Position numbers and translations under genes: made by a program
Notes under the pieces: model-generated
The model's database searches: none
What the model saw: the letters and a program-made list of their open reading frames with translations, nothing else
Told to the model about the DNA's origin: nothing
Part shown: positions 35,073 to 43,915 of the stretch, one piece after another
Numbering within the stretch: the stretch's first letter is position 1
Layout of the letters: the number at the start of each line of letters is the position of its first letter
Assembly: GCF_015679325.1 (NCBI RefSeq)
Contig: NZ_JADPVI010000003.1
Coordinates: 62,001-126,000 of the forward strand
Direction of reading: 5' to 3'
Length of the DNA: 64,000 bases
Origin: Kaistella gelatinilytica
GTDB lineage: Bacteria; Bacteroidota; Bacteroidia; Flavobacteriales; Weeksellaceae

Positions 35073-35942
35073 ATGAAAAAACCCGAATACGTTACAAAAG
35101 AAGCACTCAAAACATTTATTACTAATGCTTTAGAGGAAGATATTCACGATGGTGATCACTCTACTTTGGCAACGATTCCAAAAGATTTACAGCAAAAAGC
35201 TAAACTTTTAGTTAAAGAAGACTGTATTCTAGCTGGCGTTGAACTGGCAGAAATTATTTTTAAACAGTTCGATAAAAATCTGGTAGTAGAACGTTTGTTA
35301 AAAGATGGCGACGCGGCAAAAGTAGGCGATATTGCTTTTTTCGTTACGGGAAGTGCGCGATCGATTCTTTCCACGGAACGGTTTGTTTTAAATTGCATGC
35401 AGCGAATGAGCGGAATCGCGACGATGACCCATGACTGGGATTCCAGGTTATTGGGAACTAGAACTAAACTTTTAGATACTCGAAAAACCACTCCAAATTT
35501 TAGAATTTGCGAAAAATGGGCAGTTGTCATTGGTGGCGGAACCAATCACCGATACGGATTATATGATATGATCATGTTGAAGGATAACCACATCGATTAC
35601 AACGGAAGCATCACGAACGCCGTAAAAATGGCAAAAGATTACGTAAAAAAAACTAAAAAGAAACTAAAAATTGAAGTAGAAACCCGGGATCTCGCTGAAG
35701 TTGCAGAAGCTATAAAATCTGGTGCGGATCGAATTATGCTCGATAATATGGATACTCAAACCATGAAAAAAGCAGTTCATCTCATCAATGGCAAATGCGA
35801 AAGTGAAGCTTCGGGCGGAATTACGAGAGATCAGTTAAAAGATATTGCCAATACAGGCGTAGATTTTATTTCAGCAGGCGCCTTAACGCACTCTGCAGCC
35901 AACATTGACCTAAGTTTGAAGGCGGTGAATGATTTGCAGTAA
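35073..35942 (+). CDS. nadC: Nicotinate-nucleotide pyrophosphorylase (quinolinate phosphoribosyltransferase)
   Basis: Converts quinolinate and PRPP to nicotinate mononucleotide, CO2 and PPi. 289 residues with EEDIHDGDHST near the N-terminus, TRKTTPNFR and KLLDTRKTTP substrate-binding residues, NHRYGLYDMIMLKDNHI, and ESEASGGITRDQL with the phosphate-binding C-terminal FISAGALTHS. All QPRT motifs are intact. It completes the nadB-sulfurtransferase-nadC set. Confidence 0.96.
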   Translation: MKKPEYVTKEALKTFITNALEEDIHDGDHSTLATIPKDLQQKAKLLVKEDCILAGVELAEIIFKQFDKNLVVERLLKDGDAAKVGDIAFFVTGSARSILSTERFVLNCMQRMSGIATMTHDWDSRLLGTRTKLLDTRKTTPNFRICEKWAVVIGGGTNHRYGLYDMIMLKDNHIDYNGSITNAVKMAKDYVKKTKKKLKIEVETRDLAEVAEAIKSGADRIMLDNMDTQTMKKAVHLINGKCESEASGGITRDQLKDIANTGVDFISAGALTHSAANIDLSLKAVNDLQ

Positions 35943-36103
35943 AAACATCTAAATACGGTTAATTTTATATATAACACATTTAACATAAATTTATTCAGTG
36001 CATAAAAAATCGTCTAATAGACTTTTAATCAACTGATTGATTTAATTTTTAACAAAACTTTAAAATTTAACAATTTATTAATAAATGTTCCGAATTTTTT
36101 GAA

Positions 36104-36111
36104 TATTTTTG
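36104..36111 (+). promoter_or_regulatory. -7 promoter box for TonB-dependent receptor
   Basis: TATTTTTG lies 37 bases before the ATG at 36149. The 206-base gap after nadC is otherwise very AT-rich and contains no other recognisable element. Confidence 0.5.
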
Positions 36112-36148
36112 CACCAATTAATTAGAATAAAACCTAAGTTTAAAATTT

Positions 36149-38815
36149 ATGAAAAGTAATTTGTTAAAAAAGTCGATGTTAACTGTGGTTATCACACTTT
36201 CTACAGCAAGTGTCTATTACGCACAGTCGGTAAAAGATACCTTGAGCAGAGAAGCTGATATCGAGCAAGTTGTACTTACGGGTGTTGCTGATATTGCAAA
36301 GGACCGCAAAACTCCGGTAGCTGTTTCTACTATTAAAGAAGCACAGATCGTAGAGAAATTGGGTAACCAGGAGTTCCCAGAGATTCTAAACACCACTCCA
36401 TCAGTTTATGCAACGAAAGGAGGTGGAGGTTTCGGAGATTCAAAATTGAATATTCGAGGTTTTGATCAAAAAAATATCGCCGTAATGGTAAATGGTGTTC
36501 CTGTAAATGACATGGAGACCGGAGCAGTTTACTGGTCTAACTGGGCTGGTTTATCTGATGTAACTTCTGCAATGCAGGTTCAGAGAGGATTGGGTTCTTC
36601 TAAATTAGCAATTGCTTCTGTTGGAGGTACCGTAAATATTTTAACAAGAGCAGCAGACAAAAAAGAAGGTGGAATCGTTTCAGCAGCATTGGGAAACAAT
36701 GGTTATTTGAAAACGCTTGCCGCTTACAACAGTGGTAAAATGGCAAATGGTCTTTCTACTTCATTTTTATTAAGCAGAACTGCAGGTTCTACTTATGCAG
36801 ACGGAACTAAATTTGAAGGCTACAACTATTACTGGGCTTTAGGATACAAAAAAGGTAATCATGACTTTCAGTTTACCATTACCGGTGCACCGCAAACTCA
36901 CAACCAAAGATTTTCTTACGTAACACTTCAAAATTATATCAAATACGGATCTGACGGTGAACCAAACATCAGATACAATCCAGATTGGGGTACTTTGAAA
37001 GGAGAAGAATATTCTATGAGAGTCAATTATTACCACAAACCGGTTCTATCTTTGAACTGGGACTGGAATATTTCTCCAAGCTCTAAATTAAACACAGTTG
37101 CTTATGCTTCTTTTGGTAGAGGTGCAGGAACTGCTTCAGTTGGAAAATCTAACGGAAAAGATCTTTCAGCATTTACTACGCCTGAAGGAACTTTAAATAT
37201 TGACGGTATTGTTGCAAGCAATGCTGCATCAACTCCAGACAAAGGGATCTTAATTAGAAATGCTTCTATCAACTCTCACAACTGGTACGGTGTGATCACC
37301 AGCTTTAATCATAAAATAAATGACCAAATTAACTTCACAGTTGGTTTTGACGGAAGATACTACTACGGATATCATTATCAAATCGCAACAGATCTTTTAG
37401 GAGGTTCTGCATACAGAGATCAAGGTAATAAAAACCTTTTTGTTCCAAATGCACAAAATGTTTTGGTACCTGGTTATAACTACGTATCAAATGTTTTCGC
37501 ACCTAAACCAGACTGGAATCCTTTCGGAGGAAAAATTAATAATATCAGCGACCGAATTGGTTACAACAACGATGGTGAAGCTCTTTGGTATGGTGGTTTC
37601 GGACAATTAGAATATTCTAATGACAAACTATCTGCCTTTGTACAAGGTGCAGTTTCTCAACAGGGTTTCCAAAGAATTGATAATTTCCTTATTGATGGAG
37701 TATCTACACTTAATGGTAATAATTATGTAGGATATAATAATCCAGCTTCAGGATCTACTCCTCTTACAGCTCCTTATGCTGCAACAGCAGCGAATCCTGC
37801 TCTTAATACCAAAACAGGTTTCAAAAATATTTTAGGATATAATGTTAAAGCCGGTTTGAATTATAACATCGATGAACATCACAATGTTTTCGGAAATATT
37901 GGTTATTATTCTAAGCAGCCTTTCTTAAACGCAGTTTACCCAAACAACAAAAATTACCTGAACCCAAATCTTACCAATGAGAAAATATTTGGTGTAGAAT
38001 TAGGATATGGTTTCCGTTCTGCAGTCTTTAATGGTAACATTAATGTGTACAGAACTTCTTGGGCAGATCGATTGTTAAGAAAATCTAACGGTAATATTAC
38101 TTTGCCAGACACTTCTGTTTATTTAAATACTTATGCGAACATCAGTGGAATTACAGAAATTCACCAAGGTGTAGAATTTGACGGAAACGCCAGATTAACA
38201 AAATATTTATCTTTGACAGCAATGGCATCGATCGGAGACTGGTACTATAAAGGACAGGCAACCGGAGATGTATTCGACGAAACAAACGTAGCTGTTCCAG
38301 GACAATCTGCTCAAACTTTATATTTAGATAAAGTAAAAGTTGGTAGTTCAGCACAAAGTACTTACGCAGCTGGTTTCATTTTAGAGCCGGTAAAAGATCT
38401 TAAACTTGATGCATCTTACAGATATGTTGACCGTTTATATGCAAATTTAAATGTTACCAGTTTTAATACTACAGCTGCACAGGATGCAGGAGCATTAAAA
38501 TTACCTTCATTCGGATTGTTTGATCTTGGAGCTTCTTACAAATATTACATCAACGCAAAACAATCTTTCACAATCAGAGGGAATGTTTACAACTTATTTG
38601 ATAAAGTATATATTTCAGAATCAAACACCAATATCTTTTCAGGTTTGTCCAAAGATCAATATGCAGCTCTTAACCCAGCGTTTACAGGAACTACTTTAAC
38701 AACTAATTATAATAATTACGTTGCAGCAGGAACTTACAACGGAGTTAGCCAGCAAAATCAAGCTTATTTCGGATTCGGAAGAACTTGGTCAGCGAGTTTA
38801 GCTTTCAACTTCTAA
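36149..38815 (+). CDS. TonB-dependent outer-membrane receptor
   Basis: An 888-residue 22-stranded barrel receptor. The signal peptide ends near YYAQ, then a TonB box-like ADIEQVVLTG, a plug domain (SVYATKGGGGFGDSKLNIRG, residues about 85-105, and NGVPVNDMETGAVYWSNW), and barrel strands to a terminal Phe (SASLAFNF). It lacks the carboxypeptidase-like N-terminal domain seen in SusC proteins and has no SusD partner nearby, so it is a solitary receptor of unknown substrate. A strong terminator follows. The plug motif DMETGAVYWSNW is like that of siderophore and cobalamin-type receptors in this phylum. Confidence 0.92.
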   Translation: MKSNLLKKSMLTVVITLSTASVYYAQSVKDTLSREADIEQVVLTGVADIAKDRKTPVAVSTIKEAQIVEKLGNQEFPEILNTTPSVYATKGGGGFGDSKLNIRGFDQKNIAVMVNGVPVNDMETGAVYWSNWAGLSDVTSAMQVQRGLGSSKLAIASVGGTVNILTRAADKKEGGIVSAALGNNGYLKTLAAYNSGKMANGLSTSFLLSRTAGSTYADGTKFEGYNYYWALGYKKGNHDFQFTITGAPQTHNQRFSYVTLQNYIKYGSDGEPNIRYNPDWGTLKGEEYSMRVNYYHKPVLSLNWDWNISPSSKLNTVAYASFGRGAGTASVGKSNGKDLSAFTTPEGTLNIDGIVASNAASTPDKGILIRNASINSHNWYGVITSFNHKINDQINFTVGFDGRYYYGYHYQIATDLLGGSAYRDQGNKNLFVPNAQNVLVPGYNYVSNVFAPKPDWNPFGGKINNISDRIGYNNDGEALWYGGFGQLEYSNDKLSAFVQGAVSQQGFQRIDNFLIDGVSTLNGNNYVGYNNPASGSTPLTAPYAATAANPALNTKTGFKNILGYNVKAGLNYNIDEHHNVFGNIGYYSKQPFLNAVYPNNKNYLNPNLTNEKIFGVELGYGFRSAVFNGNINVYRTSWADRLLRKSNGNITLPDTSVYLNTYANISGITEIHQGVEFDGNARLTKYLSLTAMASIGDWYYKGQATGDVFDETNVAVPGQSAQTLYLDKVKVGSSAQSTYAAGFILEPVKDLKLDASYRYVDRLYANLNVTSFNTTAAQDAGALKLPSFGLFDLGASYKYYINAKQSFTIRGNVYNLFDKVYISESNTNIFSGLSKDQYAALNPAFTGTTLTTNYNNYVAAGTYNGVSQQNQAYFGFGRTWSASLAFNF

Positions 38816-38837
38816 TCACTTAGATTTTATAATATCT

Positions 38838-38867
38838 AAATCCCGGCTTTTCGCCGGGATTTTTTTT
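38838..38867 (+). terminator. Strong rho-independent terminator
   Basis: AAATCCCGGC pairs perfectly with GCCGGGATTT across a 5-base loop, followed by a run of Ts. The next promoter box begins at its last base. Confidence 0.85.
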
Positions 38868-38874
38868 ATCTTTG
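38867..38874 (+). promoter_or_regulatory. -7 promoter box next to the terminator
   Basis: TATCTTTG directly abuts the terminator T-run and is 23 bases before the ATG at 38898. Confidence 0.55.
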
Positions 38875-38897
38875 CCGTTAACATTAAAAAAAATAAA

Positions 38898-39338
38898 ATG
38901 GATTTTTACAACATTTTTCTTCAGGCACACAAAGGATTTGGTTACTTGGTTTTATTACTCGTAGCAGTATTCTTAATTTCTTTACTCGTTTGTATGTTTG
39001 GGTACTCCGGAAAAATTTCTAAATTATTGAAAAAGTCTACTTTAATTACCATGATCATGTTTCATATTCAGGCGTTGGTAGGAATTGTTTTGTTATTTAT
39101 CTTTTCCCCAGGCTTTAAACAAGCTTTAGACAGTGGAACATTGATGAGCGATTCTGCAACCAGACACACCTTCGTAGAGCATCCTTTTTCAATGGTTGTT
39201 GGAGCAGTTTTAATGACCATCATCAATAAAAAATTGAAAACAAACGACAAACTCAATTTCGGGATCGTAATTATGGGAGTTGTTGCAGTTATATTATTCG
39301 CGTACGCTTTCCCGTGGATGAGAGTTTTCGGATCGTAA
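38898..39338 (+). CDS. Four-helix membrane protein with conserved His residues
   Basis: A 146-residue inner-membrane protein with four hydrophobic segments. His residues at about 11 (LQAHKGFGY), 58 (MFHIQALVG) and 92 (FVEHPFSMV) lie near membrane ends, compatible with a b-type haem protein of the small cytochrome B-like family. I cannot confirm haem binding from sequence. It has its own promoter and is followed by asd after 33 bases. Confidence 0.7.
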   Translation: MDFYNIFLQAHKGFGYLVLLLVAVFLISLLVCMFGYSGKISKLLKKSTLITMIMFHIQALVGIVLLFIFSPGFKQALDSGTLMSDSATRHTFVEHPFSMVVGAVLMTIINKKLKTNDKLNFGIVIMGVVAVILFAYAFPWMRVFGS

Positions 39339-39371
39339 TTAAACAGTCATTCTAATTTTTATCTTAAATAA

Positions 39372-40364
39372 ATGAAAGTAGCACTTATTGGCGCAACCGG
39401 AATGGTGGGTCAAGTAATGTTAAAAGTTTTAGAGGAAAGAAATTTTCCCCTTACCGAATTAATTCCTGTAGCCTCCGAGAAATCGGTTGGTAAGGTTATT
39501 ATTTTTAAAGGAAAGGAATACAAAGTCGTATCCATGCAAACCGCGATTGATATGAAACCCGAGATCGCTCTTTTTTCTGCAGGTGGAACAACTTCTCTGG
39601 AATTTGCACCAAAATTTGCCGCCGCAGGAACAACGGTGATCGACAATTCTTCCGCATGGAGAATGGAAGCTGATAAAAAATTGATCGTTCCTGAAATCAA
39701 CGCTAAAGAACTTACCAAAGAAGATAAGATCATCGCAAATCCAAACTGTTCGACGATTCAGCTGGTAATGGTTTTGCATCCTTTAAATCTGAAATACAAC
39801 TTGAAACGCGTAATTGTTTCCACGTATCAATCTGTTACCGGAACAGGGAAAAATGCAGTAGATCAGCTCAATGCTGAGATCGAAGGCACTAATGATGTCG
39901 CAAAAGTTTATCCTTATGAAATTTTCAAAAATGCTTTGCCGCAATGTGATGTTTTTTCAGATGATGATTATACGAAGGAAGAAATTAAATTAATGACCGA
40001 ACCGAAGAAAATTTTGGGCGATCACACCTTTAACATTACCGCTACAGCAGTTCGTGTTCCAGTTCAAGGTGGTCATTCCGAAAGCGTAAATATCGAATTT
40101 GAAAATGATTTTGATTTGGATGAGGTTCGAAATATTCTTTCAAATACGCCGGGAGTTACCGTTTTAGATGATGTAAAAAATAACATTTATCCGATGCCAC
40201 TTTATGCAGAAGGGAAAGATGAGGTCTTTGTCGGTAGAATCCGGAAAGATTTCTCCCAACCCAAAACGCTGAATATGTGGATTGTCGCAGATAATCTCCG
40301 AAAAGGTGCCGCAACAAATGCGGTGCAGATCGCAGAATATCTGCTCGAAAACAAATTAGTCTAA
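39372..40364 (+). CDS. asd: Aspartate-semialdehyde dehydrogenase
   Basis: NADPH-dependent reduction of aspartyl phosphate, feeding lysine, diaminopimelate, threonine and methionine synthesis. 330 residues with the NADP loop GATGMVGQVML, the phosphate loop AGGTTSLEF, the catalytic Cys in NPNCSTIQL, and the active-site His in VQGGHSESVNIEF. Length is normal for the family. A bidirectional-looking strong hairpin terminator follows at 40367-40395. Confidence 0.97.
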   Translation: MKVALIGATGMVGQVMLKVLEERNFPLTELIPVASEKSVGKVIIFKGKEYKVVSMQTAIDMKPEIALFSAGGTTSLEFAPKFAAAGTTVIDNSSAWRMEADKKLIVPEINAKELTKEDKIIANPNCSTIQLVMVLHPLNLKYNLKRVIVSTYQSVTGTGKNAVDQLNAEIEGTNDVAKVYPYEIFKNALPQCDVFSDDDYTKEEIKLMTEPKKILGDHTFNITATAVRVPVQGGHSESVNIEFENDFDLDEVRNILSNTPGVTVLDDVKNNIYPMPLYAEGKDEVFVGRIRKDFSQPKTLNMWIVADNLRKGAATNAVQIAEYLLENKLV

Positions 40365-40366
40365 AA

Positions 40367-40395
40367 AAAATGCTCACCAGAAAGTGAGCATTTTT
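40367..40395 (+). terminator. Rho-independent terminator of asd
   Basis: AAAATGCTCAC pairs with GTGAGCATTTT across a 6-base loop and is followed by Ts. The A-run on the other side could let it work on either strand. Confidence 0.8.
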
Positions 40396-40439
40396 AATTA
40401 GAAGACTGAAACAATTTTAATTAATACCCTATAACTGTA

Positions 40440-41441
40440 ATGACAGAAAACAGCAATTCCCCCAATAATAATTTTGCCTTTCAAAGATGGGTCGCCATCA
40501 TCGGGATTGTACTTTTTATCGGAAAACTTATCGCTTGGCATTTGACCAATTCTGATGCGGTTTTTTCTGACGCCATGGAAAGTATCGTGAATATCATCGC
40601 TGCTTTTATGGGATTATATTCGCTTTATCTCGCTGCAAAACCCAAAGATCGCGAACATCCTTACGGACATGGAAAAGTAGAATTTGTGACTTCAGGAATC
40701 GAAGGAGCGCTTATTATTTTCGCCGGAGTTATTATTATCGTACAGTCTGTCGATTCTTTATTACACGGAAATACTCCTAAACAATTAGACTGGGGAATCC
40801 TCATCGTTGCCGTTACCGCCGTAATTAATTATTTGCTGGGTTACATTTCTACTAAAAAAGGGATCAAAGAAAATTCCCTTGTTTTACAAAGTTCGGGGAA
40901 ACATCTGCAGAGCGATACTTTAACTACACTTGGCGTAGTCGTGAGTTTGATCCTGGTTTATTTCACTAAACTCTACTGGATCGATGCAGTCGTCGCCTTA
41001 CTTTTCGGTGCATATATTATGTTTGTGGGGTATAAAATTATTCGTAAATCGTTGAGCGGAATTATGGATGAAGCAGATCTTGGAATGCTTTCCCGCCTCG
41101 CTGCTTTTCTCAATGAAAACCGAAAACCGGAATGGATCGACCTTCACAATATGCGAATTCAACAGCACGGAAGCGGACTTCACATCGATGCTCATTTAAC
41201 AATTCCATGGTATTTTCAATTGCGGAAAGCGCACGAAGAAATGGAAGAAATGTACCGTTTGATCGGAGAAAATACAGACCGAACGATCGAATTTAATTTT
41301 CACTTAGATGATTGCAAACCGGCTTCCTGCGAAATCTGTCAAATTTTTGATTGTCCGGTTCGGGAAAGACCTTTTGTGAAAAAAATCGAGTGGAATTACA
41401 AGAATATTTCTCAGGTGAGCAAACATGATGTCAATAATTAA
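40440..41441 (+). CDS. Cation diffusion facilitator with Cys-rich C-terminus
   Basis: A 333-residue inner-membrane metal exporter with six helices. The SDAMESIVN pair of acids, the HPYGHGKVEF loop after helix 3 and the QSDTLTTLG helix 5 motif (Gln in place of the usual His, followed by Asp) mark a CDF protein. The cytosolic domain ends in a segment with four Cys (ASCEICQIFDCPV plus one upstream, DDCKP), which could be a metal site absent from classical Zn exporters. The 3' end overlaps the leftward XrtF partner by 4 bases. Confidence 0.9.
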   Translation: MTENSNSPNNNFAFQRWVAIIGIVLFIGKLIAWHLTNSDAVFSDAMESIVNIIAAFMGLYSLYLAAKPKDREHPYGHGKVEFVTSGIEGALIIFAGVIIIVQSVDSLLHGNTPKQLDWGILIVAVTAVINYLLGYISTKKGIKENSLVLQSSGKHLQSDTLTTLGVVVSLILVYFTKLYWIDAVVALLFGAYIMFVGYKIIRKSLSGIMDEADLGMLSRLAAFLNENRKPEWIDLHNMRIQQHGSGLHIDAHLTIPWYFQLRKAHEEMEEMYRLIGENTDRTIEFNFHLDDCKPASCEICQIFDCPVRERPFVKKIEWNYKNISQVSKHDVNN

Positions 41442-41875
41442 AGGCGGTTAATTATCATCTTTTTTCGATAATAAAACAGCGGAATGATCAGTAAGAGGAT
41501 CAAAGGTTGAATAACAAATCTTCTCATATAAAAAGAAAACAGATATCCGATCTCAAATTTGGTGTGAATGCAGTACAAATAGATCGGCAACGTGATCGCG
41601 AAAACAATAAGCATTAAAATGATCGCCTGAATGGTCCACTCTTTATTTTTGAAAATAAAATAAACAACCACTGCAGAAAAGAAGAGATTCAGCAAAAACC
41701 GAAATGCATAACTAAGAATGAGCTTCGTCCATTCAAAATCCGGAAAAGCTGCGTGTTTATTAGCTTCATGAAAATAGTAGAGAAAAGGATCGTAAAAAAT
41801 CTGATCTTCCAGCATGCGAATGCTGATGAGACCGAAAACTCCCAGAATTACAAAAAGCCAGCTAAATATTTTCAT
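41438..41875 (-). CDS. Exosortase F-associated membrane protein
   Basis: A 145-residue membrane protein with about four helices and the conserved FYDPFLYYFH loop after the first, which I recognise from the flavobacterial exosortase F-associated family. It overlaps xrtF by 14 bases, so the two are translationally coupled. No function beyond association with XrtF is known. Its 3' end overlaps the CDF gene tail-to-tail by 4 bases. Confidence 0.85.
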   Translation of the reverse strand: MKIFSWLFVILGVFGLISIRMLEDQIFYDPFLYYFHEANKHAAFPDFEWTKLILSYAFRFLLNLFFSAVVVYFIFKNKEWTIQAIILMLIVFAITLPIYLYCIHTKFEIGYLFSFYMRRFVIQPLILLLIIPLFYYRKKMIINRL

Positions 41876-42404
41876 TTTTTGTTTCCTTTAAAGCAAAAAA
41901 TTTAACCCAGATGAGCCAGAGAAGCACAACACTTCCATAAATAATCGCGGGAAAAAAATAATCATGACCAATCTTCGAATATTTCGGCAATTCTAAAATG
42001 ATGATATTGAGTCCGGCAATTCGAAGAATATTCATAATGTGGAGGAACAGCAATCCGAAAATTACAAAGAGAAAAGTTTTTGCTCCCTTATAGAAAGCAA
42101 AGATAAAGGACAGGAACAAAATCATGATCGAAATTGCGTTGCAACCTTCTACCATTCGAGACGTATATTTTCCACTGACAAAAAACCATGTCGTTTCATC
42201 TTGCGGTTTTCCCGGTATCATTTGCGAAGGATAACCCAGAAATTGCTGCACAAAAGTTGTTTGTCTCATGACCCAGGTTGAAAAAGGATCTAAACCTGCA
42301 TTTTTGAATTCATTAAGGTAAAACTGATACGCCAAAACCATTACCACATATAAAATGATAAATCGCAGCAGAATTTTCAGAACAGGCTTGAAATCAGTGA
42401 ACAT
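41862..42404 (-). CDS. xrtF: Exosortase family protein XrtF
   Basis: A 180-residue inner-membrane protein, the flavobacterial XrtF subtype of exosortase. The catalytic Cys88 in VEGCNAISI, Arg128 in NILRIAGLN and His147 in IGHDYFFP match the exosortase/archaeosortase triad. Exosortases cleave a C-terminal sorting signal and pass the protein to the envelope or a polysaccharide. I see no protein in the window with an obvious PEP-CTERM-like tail. It is coupled to its partner gene and diverges from the amgK operon. Confidence 0.92.
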   Translation of the reverse strand: MFTDFKPVLKILLRFIILYVVMVLAYQFYLNEFKNAGLDPFSTWVMRQTTFVQQFLGYPSQMIPGKPQDETTWFFVSGKYTSRMVEGCNAISIMILFLSFIFAFYKGAKTFLFVIFGLLFLHIMNILRIAGLNIIILELPKYSKIGHDYFFPAIIYGSVVLLWLIWVKFFALKETKNENI

Positions 42405-42442
42405 TCCTGCAAATATAATGATTTATAAAATTGTAATTTCCC

Positions 42443-42450
42443 TATATTTG
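42443..42450 (+). promoter_or_regulatory. -7 promoter box for the amgK operon
   Basis: TATATTTG ends 7 bases before the ATG at 42458, implying a leader of only 3-4 bases. Confidence 0.6.
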
Positions 42451-42457
42451 TAAAAGT

Positions 42458-43486
42458 ATGACCAGGGAAAAGGCACAAGTTTTTTTTGAAGAATTTATCG
42501 GCGAGAAAGCGTCCGATTTTTTTAGTTTAGCACAAAGCGGCTCTGCAAGGATAAATTTTGTAGGCAAAAGTTCGGACAGAAAATACATCATCACGTTTAA
42601 TGATAATTTAGCCGAAAACGAAAGTTTCTATTATTTTTCCCGGGTTTTTTCTGAACTTCAATTAAACACTCCAAAAATTTACAAGATCTCTGAAGATTGG
42701 AAAATTTATATTCAGGAATTTTTGGGCGAGAAAACATTATCAGAAGTTATCGAAGCGGAAGGATTTTCCGAAAGAACGAAATCTTTAGTTAAAGAAACGC
42801 TTCAAAAACTTTTTAACCTTCAAACGAAAACCACCGAAGCAGTTGATTATTCAAAAACCTTTGAATACGAAAGCTACAACGAACTTCCAGTTTTAAATGA
42901 TTTATTTTATTTCAAAAGTTTCATCGCCGATGTTTTAGAAATCCCTTATCATAAAGCGAGTTTGCTTCTTGAATTTAAAAAATTAATTTCCCTAATTGAA
43001 AACCTGGAGCCAAAAGGAATCATGATCCGTGATTTTCAGGCGCGAAATATTATGGTCGGTGAAAATGACAAAGTTTATTTTATCGATTATCAGTCTGCGA
43101 TGAAAGGACCCTTGATTTACGATGTTGTTTCATTTTTATTTCAGGCAAAAGCAAATTTTCCTCATGATTTTAAAGAGGAAATGCTTAATTATTATTTCTC
43201 ATTGTGGAAGGAAGGGGAAAAAGTTGGGCAGTTGAAAAATTCTTTAAAACCGATTCAGCTGATCCGATTTCTGCAGGTTTTGGGAGCATATGGTTTCCGT
43301 GGATTGATTCAGAGGAAAAAACATTTTATTTCGAGCATCGATCAGGGAATAGAAAACCTTTTTACCTTTTCTGAAAACTGGGAGGAAATGAATGAATATC
43401 CTGAATTGAAGAAAATTATTTTGCAATTGAAAACGGATGAGGTGAAGAATAAAATTAATAACATTATTTTAAAACATGAGCAATAA
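42458..43486 (+). CDS. amgK: AmgK-like MurNAc/GlcNAc anomeric kinase
   Basis: A 342-residue aminoglycoside-phosphotransferase-fold kinase. The catalytic loop IMIRDFQARNIMV (Asp192, Asn197) and the metal motif YFIDYQSAMKGPLIYDVVSFL (Asp210) match AmgK, the kinase that phosphorylates MurNAc and GlcNAc at C1 for cell-wall recycling, much better than aminoglycoside resistance enzymes, which have HGD. A MurU-like uridylyltransferase lies three genes downstream, which supports the assignment. It is followed after 9 bases by the RapZ-C gene, with its stop inside a 20-base duplication. Cytosolic; substrate assignment is by family and context. Confidence 0.85.
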   Translation: MTREKAQVFFEEFIGEKASDFFSLAQSGSARINFVGKSSDRKYIITFNDNLAENESFYYFSRVFSELQLNTPKIYKISEDWKIYIQEFLGEKTLSEVIEAEGFSERTKSLVKETLQKLFNLQTKTTEAVDYSKTFEYESYNELPVLNDLFYFKSFIADVLEIPYHKASLLLEFKKLISLIENLEPKGIMIRDFQARNIMVGENDKVYFIDYQSAMKGPLIYDVVSFLFQAKANFPHDFKEEMLNYYFSLWKEGEKVGQLKNSLKPIQLIRFLQVLGAYGFRGLIQRKKHFISSIDQGIENLFTFSENWEEMNEYPELKKIILQLKTDEVKNKINNIILKHEQ

Positions 43487-43515
43487 ATTAAAAATATGAG
43501 CAATAAATTAAAGAT
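43476..43515 (+). repeat. 20-base tandem duplication at the amgK/rapZ junction
   Basis: ATGAGCAATAAATTAAAAAT at 43476-43495 is repeated at 43496-43515 with one change (AAAAAT to AAAGAT). The first copy holds the kinase stop and an ATG that would end after seven codons; the second is the start of the RapZ-like gene. Loss of the second copy would restore an overlapping gene arrangement. Confidence 0.9.
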
Positions 43516-43915
43516 AGAAATACACAGTTTTTCCTATAAAAAAGGCGGAATCCCTAAAGATTATAGCGGAAATGGTGGCGGTTTTGCCTTCGATTGTCGT
43601 GGAATCTTAAATCCTGGAAGAGTTGAAGAATACAAACAGCAAACCGGTTGTGATATCGGCGTTCAAAATTATCTGGAAACCGTAACCGAAATGCCTAATT
43701 TTTTAGAACTTGTAAAAAATTTGGTTTCCATCAATATTGATAATTATCTGTCCAGAGGATTTGAACATCTTCAAATTAATTTTGGATGTACTGGCGGACA
43801 ACATCGCTCGGTTTATTGCGCTGAAAAAATTGCTGCATTCGTTAAAGAAAAATATCCGCAAACTGAAGTTATGCTTCAGCACGACGAACAGCCACAACTT
43901 AATCAGCATGTTTAA
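43496..43915 (+). CDS. Stand-alone RapZ C-terminal domain protein
   Basis: A 139-residue cytosolic protein equal to the C-terminal domain of E. coli RapZ, without its P-loop N-terminal domain. The diagnostic loop INFGCTGGQHRSVYCAEKIA (residues 94-113) corresponds to IGCTGGKHRSVYIAEQLA of RapZ, the glucosamine-6-phosphate-binding site, and FDCRGILNPGRV aligns with the earlier FDVRFLPNP. In E. coli the domain senses GlcN6P to control glmS via small RNAs; here it lies between a MurNAc kinase and a MurU-like enzyme, pointing to a sensor for recycled amino-sugars (inference). DUF805 starts 8 bases before its stop. Confidence 0.9.
   Translation: MSNKLKIEIHSFSYKKGGIPKDYSGNGGGFAFDCRGILNPGRVEEYKQQTGCDIGVQNYLETVTEMPNFLELVKNLVSINIDNYLSRGFEHLQINFGCTGGQHRSVYCAEKIAAFVKEKYPQTEVMLQHDEQPQLNQHV

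Noticed and set aside
43737-43907. A longer N-terminus for the DUF805 protein.
   Set aside because: The extra 57 codons lie inside the RapZ-C coding region; the ATG at 43908 begins at the DUF805 domain.
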